Below, piece by piece: positions 27,519-36,000 of a stretch of 64,000 bases of DNA (its first letter is position 1; every line of letters starts with the position of its first letter). The notes beneath the pieces were generated by a model. It saw only the letters and a program-made list of their open reading frames with translations. It was not told where the DNA came from and did not search any database. The stretch lies in contig DKZA01000008.1 in assembly GCA_002492525.1 (NCBI GenBank), forward strand, positions 99,864-163,863, written 5' to 3'. This stretch comes from Lachnospiraceae bacterium UBA7086 (lineage in GTDB: Bacteria; Bacillota; Clostridia; Lachnospirales; Lachnospiraceae). The position numbers were made by a program, and so were the translations under genes.

Positions 27519-27552
27519 TGCTCTAATACAGAATAAATAGAGACTTCCTCCT
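27519..27552 (-). repeat. Leader repeat copy 2
   Basis: Same block as at 27106-27137 (AGGAGGAAGTCTCTATTT, then TCTGTATTAGAGCA), 29 bases upstream of the 35-residue ORF. The similarity between the two leaders also extends weakly upstream (ATACAGAGC). Confidence 0.75.
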
Positions 27553-27650
27553 TAAGTAAACTCAAAACAGATCTTTATACTGCGTGTCAGCTCTGTATAA
27601 ACTGACTGCTTTCTTTTTCTATCATTTATATCTTTCCCAAAATCATTCTG

Positions 27651-27863
27651 TTAAACCTCTGACTCAAGTATAATGATCTGCTGTTCTGCAGTGGGATCCT
27701 CACCAAAATAAAGCCGTAATGTAAACGTCAGAGCAGACATACCTGCACACAACTGCTGATAAGCAGTTTCATCTATTTCCCCTTTCTTCAAATTCCTCAA
27801 ACATCCATTTAATAATGCAGCCATATCTTCCATATCAGATATTAAATATTCTTTTTTTGTCAT
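27651..27863 (-). CDS. 70-residue protein of unknown function
   Basis: Acidic small protein starting MTKKEYLISDMEDMAALLNG; GGAGGGAAAGTATATT precedes the ATG. It appears to be a helical protein without membrane segments. Not recognised. It follows the 283-residue gene by 78 bases on the same strand. Confidence 0.65.
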   Translation of the reverse strand: MTKKEYLISDMEDMAALLNGCLRNLKKGEIDETAYQQLCAGMSALTFTLRLYFGEDPTAEQQIIILESEV

Positions 27864-27941
27864 AATATACTTTCCCTCCTGTTATCTTAAAATGCTTTAT
27901 CAACTATAGATTGCATAAAACTTTTATTACTTTTCTGTTTC

Positions 27942-28793
27942 TCAATCCACCACAAATCTCTTCTGCAAAGTGGAACATCTCCTAATATGCAGCCACCAAT
28001 TATCATCCAACCTCTTATTCCATTTTGCATACAGACGTGGGATTCCAGTTTTCCCATATTTATCCTTAAAATACTTTGCATATTCCCTCGGCTCATATTC
28101 GTCATATAACAATACCAGATGCTTATTGCCTGTTTCTACCTCTGTGCCTTCCAAGATAGCATAATGATACGTCTGCTCTAACAGCTTATAAGTACAGTCC
28201 CTGCGATTTTTCTCACTTCCAAAAGTGACGGAAGTTCTGCATATTGAAGATGTTTGCTCTATCCACTTATTATCATAATAGAAATCATTTATCTTCCCTA
28301 TCGCCCCTGCCAAGTCATTACTCTCCAGCATTCTCTTAAGCTCCTGTGTTTTCAGTCCATATAGATCCACACAGAACCCTTTCACATCATAATTCCCCAA
28401 TTCAGCCTTCTTGTTGAGATAGGCTTTCTGGCTTGCGGTATCCGTACACAGCTCGACAAAGTACCACTCCCCACTACACTTCACCCAGAGAGGTGCCTTC
28501 AGCCTTTTGTTTTCTACCTCTGGATACATTTCATGGTATCTCGTATCTCTTCTTATCTCCTCAAAAACATACTTTTTTCCGTCCCTGCAACGGATGTATC
28601 CATACTGCTCTATGATACGAAAGACCAGCTTTGATAATCCCCATCCCTTCTGCATATACTCCTTTATCCAATCGGCTGTTACTAACTCCTGTACCCTGAG
28701 TTTTCTATCTGTTAGAGTCCTTTGTGCGATCAGCTTTCTCTCCTGAGCTGCCTTATTTCCTCTGTATTCATTAAAATTAATCACTTTACACAT
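27942..28793 (-). CDS. Conserved-looking protein of unknown function
   Basis: A 283-residue soluble, basic protein beginning MCKVINFNEYRGNKAAQER, with AAAGGAGATTACGAAC before the ATG. A cysteine at residue 2 and the VINFNEYR start recur in Firmicutes element-encoded proteins. The rest is rich in Tyr, Trp, Lys and Arg with no catalytic motif I can name. It ends RRCSTLQKRFVVD. Confidence 0.65.
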   Translation of the reverse strand: MCKVINFNEYRGNKAAQERKLIAQRTLTDRKLRVQELVTADWIKEYMQKGWGLSKLVFRIIEQYGYIRCRDGKKYVFEEIRRDTRYHEMYPEVENKRLKAPLWVKCSGEWYFVELCTDTASQKAYLNKKAELGNYDVKGFCVDLYGLKTQELKRMLESNDLAGAIGKINDFYYDNKWIEQTSSICRTSVTFGSEKNRRDCTYKLLEQTYHYAILEGTEVETGNKHLVLLYDEYEPREYAKYFKDKYGKTGIPRLYAKWNKRLDDNWWLHIRRCSTLQKRFVVD

Positions 28794-29022
28794 GTTCGTA
28801 ATCTCCTTTCATTTTCCAATCCATATTAAGATAGTCTGCATTGTTATAAGTTTCACATTTTTCTTTTCAGCTATATCTTTCTACTGCCTAGCTGTTGGCA
28901 GAGCAGGTATTTTCTAGGTTTTCGTGAGTCCGTTATGAAGTTGTCAAGGTTCCCTGTTTCTGTGCTTTTATTTCTGTAGAGTTTACTGCTGGTGATGCCA
29001 GCAAGAGGCTCTACAATAAAAA

Positions 29023-29172
29023 ATAGTGGTCAGGACAATAAAAAAGTTTCCATCAGTAAGATGACTTTCATATTGTTTTTGATGTACTTTAGGGCATAAA
29101 CGTCCTTTACATCCTGCAAACAATTTTAATGAAACATCTTACCAACCGAAACAATAATGTCCTGACCACTAT
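29023..29172. mobile_element. MITE-like element with terminal inverted repeats
   Basis: About 150 bases bounded by ATAGTGGTCAGGACA and its complement TGTCCTGACCACTAT. Similarity between the ends continues inward (AGTTTCCATCAGTAAGATG versus the complement of CATCTTACCAACCGAAAC). It contains no ORF. The surrounding 28794-29323 region holds no gene; a hairpin (GTAGAG..CTCTAC) lies at 28976-29014. Confidence 0.7.
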
Positions 29173-29287
29173 ATGATCTGATTGATATTATTTAATTTTC
29201 GCTCGACATTGTGGAGCATGTATTAAACTTATCAGATTCTTTTCAACAAGTCAATACATTTTGAAAATATTTTTATGATCGAAAATA

Positions 29288-29317
29288 AAAAGGAACTCCC
29301 CGTTCAAGAGAAGTTCC
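29288..29317 (-). terminator. Intrinsic terminator of repeat-protein gene 1
   Basis: Minus strand GGAACTTCTC-TTGAACG-GGGAGTTCC is followed by TTTTTATTTT. The same hairpin with small changes follows the two other paralogs and the 1506-residue gene. Confidence 0.88.
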
Positions 29318-29323
29318 TTACTT

Positions 29324-30625
29324 TTACTGCACGATACGAACATTACTGCTATATCTTGCCACCATCTTTGCAGTTGCACTTACGTTGTAATCCTCATCAT
29401 AGATAAGGATATCCAGTCCATACCCCTGCTTTGCTACCTTTTCTCTAACAAAAGGGGATTTATCATGGACCAGCATATCCAGTCCATACCCCTGTTCTGC
29501 TACTGTCATTCTCACATCACGATTTTCATCATAGACAAGAGTATCCAGACCATATCCCTGTCTTGCTACCTCCTGCCTGACATTGGCATTTTCATCATGA
29601 AGAAGGATGTCCAGTCCATAGCCCTGCTTCGCCACTGCCTGCCTGACAGACCACTCTTCATCATGAAGAAGGACATCCAGACTATAACCCTGTTCTGCTA
29701 CTGCTGCTCTGACATAGCGATCTTCATCATGAATAAGAGTATCCAGACCATAGCCCTGCTTCGCTACCTCCTGCCTGACATTGGCATTTTCATCATGAAG
29801 AAGGATGTCCAGACCATAGCCCTGCTTCGCCACCGCCATTCTGATATAAACCTCTTTATCATGAGCGAGCGTATCCAACCCATAACCTTGTTCGGCTACT
29901 GCTGCTCTGACATCAACATTCCTGTCATGAAGAAGGGTATCCAGACCATAGCCCTGCCTGGCCACTGCCTCTCTGACTGTCCATTTCTTATCATGGACAA
30001 GGATATCCAAGCCATAACCTTGTCTGGCTACTTCCTCTCTTACTTCAGAATTCTTATCCAAGACAAGAGCATCCAGTCCATAACCCTGTCTGGCCACTGT
30101 CTTTCTGACATCAGGATTCTTGTCATGGACAAGTACATCCAAGCCGTAACCCTGTTCTGCGACCTTGCTCCTCACAGAGCAATCCTTATCTCTGATAAGT
30201 CTGTCCAGACCAAAACCCTGTTCTGCTACTGCCGCTCTGATATGTGGATGCTTACTAGCAATAAGTGACTGTTGATTTTCTTTAAAATAATCTCTTATCT
30301 CCTCTTTCGATAATTCTCTTAAGAGCTGTATCCCCTCTGCTACATATACATCATCTCTGCTGCTTGATACTCTTATGAGCTGCACAGCATCTTCATCATA
30401 TCTGACCTCTTCACAGCTGATATCGCCATATGCTTCTACTTCAAAGATCCTGCTGCTCTTGATATCATAATAGTTGTCCAGCTCCTCGATATTTTTGCAA
30501 AAGTGGAATCCATTTACATCAAGAGCTATCTCTCCTTCTATCATATATTTTTTGCCTAATTCAAACTGCATACCGTTTCCACGGACTGCCCTCATATCCT
30601 GATCTAATGCTTTATATCCTCTCAT
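29324..30625 (-). CDS. DUF7666-like head plus 22-residue repeat protein, paralog 1
   Basis: A 433-residue protein. Residues ~1-110 (GYKALDQDMRAVRGNGMQFE, NGFHFCKNIEELDNYYD) resemble the DUF7666 head found in phage and element proteins. After KEEIRDYFKEN come 13 tandem units of 22 residues with consensus VRxAVAxQGYGLDxLxHDxx, predicted to form an alpha solenoid of the HEAT/LRV kind. It ends SSNVRIVQ. I chose the ATG at 30625 (MRGYK) because it matches the only start of paralog 3 and has an AAAGG nine bases upstream. No signal peptide, so likely cytoplasmic and binding a partner through the solenoid. Confidence 0.85.
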   Translation of the reverse strand: MRGYKALDQDMRAVRGNGMQFELGKKYMIEGEIALDVNGFHFCKNIEELDNYYDIKSSRIFEVEAYGDISCEEVRYDEDAVQLIRVSSSRDDVYVAEGIQLLRELSKEEIRDYFKENQQSLIASKHPHIRAAVAEQGFGLDRLIRDKDCSVRSKVAEQGYGLDVLVHDKNPDVRKTVARQGYGLDALVLDKNSEVREEVARQGYGLDILVHDKKWTVREAVARQGYGLDTLLHDRNVDVRAAVAEQGYGLDTLAHDKEVYIRMAVAKQGYGLDILLHDENANVRQEVAKQGYGLDTLIHDEDRYVRAAVAEQGYSLDVLLHDEEWSVRQAVAKQGYGLDILLHDENANVRQEVARQGYGLDTLVYDENRDVRMTVAEQGYGLDMLVHDKSPFVREKVAKQGYGLDILIYDEDYNVSATAKMVARYSSNVRIVQ

Positions 30626-30631
30626 TACCAT

Positions 30632-30753
30632 TTACCTTTCATGCACTCTGCATGTCCTTTCTTTTATGTAGATAATCTATTATAGAAGCTGGTCAGTCAA
30701 ATATTCCATGACATTAAAATAGGAACTCCCCGTTTAAGAGAAGTTCCATATTT
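30632..30753 (-). promoter_or_regulatory. Repeated intergenic unit: terminator, promoter and palindromic leader (copy 1)
   Basis: Contains, in minus-strand order, the terminator of the upstream paralog (GGAACTTCTCTTAAACGG..), a CTTCTATAATAG -10-like sequence (30676-30689), and the palindrome CATGCA-GAG-TGCATG (30640-30654) directly before the ribosome binding site. Homologous to 31738-31856 and 32907-33034. Confidence 0.7.
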
Positions 30754-31731
30754 TTACTGCACGATACGAACACTACTTCGATGTCTTGCCATCATCTTGG
30801 CAACCTTTCTTACATTGGGATCCTCATCATAAATAAGGATATCCAGTCCATAGCCCTGCTTGGCTACCTCTTTTCTAACACAGGAAGATTTATCATGAAC
30901 CAGTATATCCAGGCCATGACACTGTTTGGCTACTGCGATTCTTACAATATAATCTTCATCATAAATGAGTGTATCCAGACCATAGCCTCGTTCGGCTACT
31001 GTCCGTCTGACATATGCATTTTCATCTTGAAGAAAGATGTCCAGACCATAACCCTGCCTGGCTACTGTCTGCCTGACGAACCAATCTTCATCATGAAGAA
31101 GGACATCTAGACCATACCCCTGTTCTGCTACTTCCGTTCGGATAAAAAATTTTTCATCATAAACAAGGATATCCAAACCATAGCCCTGCTCGGCTACTGC
31201 CCACCTGACATGAGCATTTTCATCATGGACAAGAATATCCAGTCCATAACCCTGTCTGGCTACTGCCCGTCTGACATTTGCATTTTTATCATGGACAAGG
31301 ATATCCAGTCCATAACCCTGTTTGGCTACTGTCATTCTCACATCAGTGTCTATATCATGAACAAGTACATCCAAGCCGTAACCTTGCTCAGCTACTAAAC
31401 TTCTGATAGAAGAGTCTCTACTTTTGACTAATTTGTTTTGATTTTTATTAAAATAATCCTTGATCTCTTCTTTCGTAAGTTCTCTCACAAGACTGATCTT
31501 CTCTGTGACATATTTATCATCTAGCTTTATGATCTCTCCGTCTGCTTTGATCTCAAATATCCTGCTGTTCTCAATATCATAGCAGACACTCTCAAGATTT
31601 TTACAGAAAGAAAATCCATTTAGACAAGAAAGAAACTCTCCCTCTGAAACATAGATTTTGCCCAACTCAAACTGCATACCATTTCCACGAACTGCCCTCA
31701 TATCCTGATCTAATGCTTTATATCCTCTCAT
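30754..31731 (-). CDS. DUF7666-like head plus 22-residue repeat protein, paralog 2
   Basis: A 325-residue paralog with nearly the same first 22 residues as paralog 1, a shortened head (NGFSFCKNLESVCYD), KEEIKDYFNKNQ, then nine 22-residue units. One unit is degenerate (VAKQCHGLD). It ends SSVRIVQ. The start at 31731 is chosen as for paralog 1. It has its own promoter and terminator. Confidence 0.85.
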   Translation of the reverse strand: MRGYKALDQDMRAVRGNGMQFELGKIYVSEGEFLSCLNGFSFCKNLESVCYDIENSRIFEIKADGEIIKLDDKYVTEKISLVRELTKEEIKDYFNKNQNKLVKSRDSSIRSLVAEQGYGLDVLVHDIDTDVRMTVAKQGYGLDILVHDKNANVRRAVARQGYGLDILVHDENAHVRWAVAEQGYGLDILVYDEKFFIRTEVAEQGYGLDVLLHDEDWFVRQTVARQGYGLDIFLQDENAYVRRTVAERGYGLDTLIYDEDYIVRIAVAKQCHGLDILVHDKSSCVRKEVAKQGYGLDILIYDEDPNVRKVAKMMARHRSSVRIVQ

Positions 31732-31737
31732 TACCAT

Positions 31738-31856
31738 TTACCTTTCATGCACTCTGCATGTCCTTTCTTTTATGTAGATAATCTATTCTATATAAATGTG
31801 CTGCGATTATTCCATTCAGCAAAAAAGACCTCTCCGTTTAAGAGAAGTCCTTTTTG
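31738..31856 (-). promoter_or_regulatory. Repeated intergenic unit (copy 2)
   Basis: Terminator arms GGACTTCTC / GAGAGGTC with a T6 run for the upstream gene, an ATTTATATAGAATAG promoter-like block shared with copy 3, and the palindrome CATGCA-GAG-TGCATG at 31746-31760. Confidence 0.7.
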
Positions 31857-32906
31857 CTACTGTATGATATGCACACTGCTGTTGTATCTGGCTCTCATAT
31901 TTGCAGTTGCCCTTACATTGTAATTGTCATCATTGACAAGGATGTCCAAACCATAGCCTTGTTCTGCTACTGCCTGTCTGACATAAATATTTTCATCATG
32001 AAGGAGGATGTCCAGCCCATAGCCCTGTTTGGCCACTATTGCTCTTACATACCAAACTTCATCATGGATAAGGATATCTAATCCATAACCCTGGCCTGCT
32101 ACGGCTGCTCGAACATTAAAATCCTCATCATTGATAAGAATATCCAGACCATAACCCTGCTTGGCTACCTTTTCTCTGACAAAAGGGGATTTATCATGGA
32201 GCAACATATCTAACCCATAACCTTGGTCTGCTACGGCCGCTCGAACATTAAAATCCTCATCATTGATAAGGATCTCCAGTCCATAACCTTGTTTGGCTAC
32301 TGCGATTCGGACACTACTATTTTTATCACAAACCAGCACATCTAATCCATAGCCCTGCTCTGCCACTTCTTCTCTCACCTGCCATTTTTTATCATGAACA
32401 AGGACTTCCAAGCCATAATGCTGTTTTGCTACTGCTGCTCGGACACCGCAATCTTCGTCTTGAATAAGTACATCCAACCTATATCCCCGCCCCGCTACTG
32501 CTGTTCGGACTTTATAATCTTTATCATATAGAAGTGTATCCAGACCACAGCCTTGTTCTGCTACTGCCATTCTGATATAGGGATCCCTGCTTTTGACTAA
32601 CTCACCCTGGTTCCTATTAAAATAATCCCAGATCTCTTCTTTTGTGAGTTCTCTCACAAGTCTGATCTTCTCTGCGGCATATTTATCATCTCGCTCTACG
32701 ATCTCTCCATCTGCTTCGATCTCAAAGATCCTGCTGTTTTTAATATTATAATAATCATTCAAATATTCTATAGCTTTACAAAAATGAAAGCCATTATGAC
32801 AAAGAGCAACATTTCCTCTTATGGAATACAATTTATCTATTTCAAACTGCATACCATTTCCATGGAATGCCCTCATGTCCTGATCTAATGCTTTATATCC
32901 TTTCAT
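31857..32906 (-). CDS. DUF7666-like head plus 22-residue repeat protein, paralog 3
   Basis: A 349-residue paralog starting MKGYKALDQDMRAFHGNG with ten 22-residue units and more divergent repeats than the others (VAKQHYGLEVL, AVAGRGYRLDVL). It ends SSVHIIQ, closer to the IVHIVQ end of the 1506-residue protein than to paralogs 1 and 2. Ribosome binding site GAGGAAGCAGGT. Likely the oldest copy in the row by its divergence. Confidence 0.85.
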   Translation of the reverse strand: MKGYKALDQDMRAFHGNGMQFEIDKLYSIRGNVALCHNGFHFCKAIEYLNDYYNIKNSRIFEIEADGEIVERDDKYAAEKIRLVRELTKEEIWDYFNRNQGELVKSRDPYIRMAVAEQGCGLDTLLYDKDYKVRTAVAGRGYRLDVLIQDEDCGVRAAVAKQHYGLEVLVHDKKWQVREEVAEQGYGLDVLVCDKNSSVRIAVAKQGYGLEILINDEDFNVRAAVADQGYGLDMLLHDKSPFVREKVAKQGYGLDILINDEDFNVRAAVAGQGYGLDILIHDEVWYVRAIVAKQGYGLDILLHDENIYVRQAVAEQGYGLDILVNDDNYNVRATANMRARYNSSVHIIQ

Positions 32907-33034
32907 ACCTGCTTCCTCTCATGCATCCGATGCATGTCCTTTCTCTTTATATAGCTAATTTATTCTATATAAATGCGTTGCAAATATTCTATCCATCAAA
33001 AAGGACCTCTCCGCTTAAGAGAAGTCCCTCATTT
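32907..33034 (-). promoter_or_regulatory. Repeated intergenic unit (copy 3)
   Basis: Holds the terminator of the 1506-residue gene (GGACTTCTC-TTAAGCG-GAGAGGTCC-TTTTTG), an ATTTATATAGAATA block, and an extended palindrome CATGCATC-G-GATGCATG at 32920-32936. The longer arms compared with copies 1 and 2 keep pairing despite base changes. Confidence 0.7.
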
Positions 33035-36000
33035 CTACTGCACAATATGCACAATACTGTCATCCGCGCCTGTTGTCCTGATCGTATAGCCAAGTTCTAT
33101 CGCATCACCGATGTATCTGTCCTGTATCGTATTCGGATAATCAAACGGTGTTGCTGCTACAACAGGAGTCCAGAGCGTAATGCTGTGTTCTCCCTGTGAC
33201 GCCACATCATAAGTACCTTCTACAATGCCAGGTGATCTCTTATCAGGAGCCAACTGGTTCGTATAGAATCGCATATTCTGCAGATTGCTGGAAACGCCAT
33301 TTTCATGACTGATACACATGGTATAGGTGACTGTTGTTACAGAGAAATCTGCACTGTACTTGATATCCCTTTCAAATACCACGGGCATACCATAGATCCC
33401 TGAATAACTGTAAACTGTATCAGGGTTATCACTCATGAACACATACAGATCATTGAATACATTCGCACCTGTCACAAGGTTTACTGCCAGTCTGTCCAAG
33501 ATACTGTAACTGCTGATATATGCCCTTTCTGTGTTCCTGTAATAAGGAACATTTCTATCATCCTTACCAGTCAGGGCGCTGATATTCGCATACTGCCTGC
33601 TGTTTGCAGGTACATCATTGTATCTTTGCTGCACTCTGTTTGAAGTACCGATGATATCATTTTGAGCATCATCTTCACCAAAGTACCTCGCAAGATATTG
33701 GGTGAGCAGGCTGTTCTCATATTTGACAGTTACCCTTATTTCAAATCCCTGTCCAGCAGATACGATGGCAAACTCATTATCGTTTACCATATCGATCCAG
33801 GCATCTGTCAAGTTGCCGTATGCATCTTTATCCTCAATATACTCCGCTCCCTGTGCTTCCAATTCCCTCTTATATTTGGAAGTATAATTGCTCTTGAAGA
33901 GTACCTGGCTGATATAATAGCTTTCCGTCTGAGTCTTTTCAGCATTCTTGAACTGCCCGACTGCCGCCAGTACAGCTCTTCCATTATAGCTGTAATCCGT
34001 CTTGGAATACTTGAAGAACATGATGGACTTTCTCCTGCTTGGGAATGTCACCCTGTTATTCATGTTGCTTGGGTTATATTCAAAGTCATACTGTGTATAA
34101 GTCTTTGTATGGCTGTCCACGATCGTCTTTGTTTCGCCATTACTCAGCTTAATACTGAACGAAGTCTTAGGGTTCATATGGTGCAGTACATTGTCACCCT
34201 GATCATATTGGTCAGGCACATTATTGGAGTTATTGATATTCTGCGGTCTCATATCCATTTGAATAGGATTCATAGCGGGATAGATATCAGAAACCGCCAT
34301 CTGTTCATTAGGCGGATAATATCCATCTTTTGCCGAAACACTGACTGTCCTTCCTATATCAGAACCAGATACTGTTGCTCCTGTATAATGGTCCTCATAG
34401 ATCAGCCTGTCATGGTTAGGATAAATCTTCATTGACATCGTTTCCTTAGGAAGCGCTGTCATCGTAGCGAGTACCGTAGGTATCTCCCTCTGGATATAAG
34501 TTCTTCCTGTCTTGATGTGATCTACAATGATCGTATTCCCATAAGAGGCACCTGTCTGTGACGCTCCCGTGGACCCCCATGATATCATCGTATTCACATC
34601 AAACTCATTGACATCGGAAGTGGTGTCATATGGAGTTGTCTTTACATCATCTTCCGTCTGTCCGTCATGTACTCTCTGTTTATTCTCATAAATGGTCGCT
34701 TTCGGGTTGACCACATCTACTGTATAATACAGGTTGTAGTTCAGGTCGTGGTTATCCCTGCCTCTTTCTTGGTAGATATGCTCCGTGATACCCGCGCCTG
34801 TATTCTGTACGAAATTGGAGACTTTTATATCTACATCTGACTGCCATACCTTATTCTTTACCGCAAACGTTCTATACTCATTGTTCTGCGTATAGACAGT
34901 ATGTGCTGGAATAGGGTTATCCGACTGCGGGCCGCCTGGACCTGTATATTCTGAACTGAAATAACCAACTCCTCCAACGTTATTGTGTTCCTCAAAACTA
35001 TAGAACCAATTTGTATACTGTGTTGCAGTCATCTTGTCTTTTGCGTAATTATAGGCTTCATCGAAATAATTCTTTGTGAAATTGTCGTTCTCACCTACAT
35101 TGATAAAGGCAGTACCATAGACCAATGCGGAACTGAATACCTCTGGTTCCGTATCAAACTCCCATACAACCAGCATATCATTATGGGCAGGCTTGGAAAC
35201 TGTGAAATCAGTCAATAATGGCGAACTGACATTTGTGCTAATGCTCCCTGCATCCTTATTGTCATAGTTATCATCAAACTGGTCTGTAACAAGTGCATCA
35301 AGATAAACTTGATCGTTCCAGTTGGAACCACTGTCCCATGTATATGCACCATTCAACGTGTAGGCTGTCTCTGGTGTTGTGTATAACCCTCTGATCGTAA
35401 TATCAGTCAGATCCTGTACCAGTTTCGCATGTGGCACATTGATAGAACTCTTGGAAAATCTGTCTTCTGAAAGCCCTGTACGTAGTTCATAGATTGATGT
35501 CGTATTTTCTGGCGCCTGCATCCTTGCCAGATAATTGTATTGATAATAAGGCTTATTCTCTAAAGAGAATTCGATCCTAAATCCTTTTGATGCACCCTTA
35601 TAAGAATAGATATACTTTAAATGATATTTCTCACCAACCCTTAAATGGTCTGCATGTTTGATCACTTTTCCATTGGGAGCTGTATAAGTCAGATTGTTCC
35701 ATTCATCATGATCTGCGATCAACAGGATCTCCGTATCTGTTTCTGCTGGGAAATCATGCGGAACTGTTTCCACTTTGATATAGCAGATCTCAGGATCGAT
35801 CAGTTTTCGTCCTCTTGCATAAACACCTGACGTATCTTGCCAGTCGATATAAGTTCCTGTAATATCTTGTGTACCTGTATTATAATGTTCTTTTCCACAA
35901 CACCACTCAACTTCACAGGCCGATATCGGTTGATCATTTACATATGTTTCTGCATATCCCATTCCCCTTGACTTGATCCAATACGGACAGTCATATTCAT

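Noticed and set aside
29465..30268. Long plus-strand ORF with repeats opposite repeat-protein gene 1
   Set aside because: It is the antisense of the 66-base repeats, which keeps a second frame open. No ribosome binding site; the minus-strand gene has start, terminator and paralogs.
29324..32906. CRISPR array (regular 66-base period)
   Set aside because: The repeats are in-frame coding units without unique spacers between identical repeats, and no cas genes are present.
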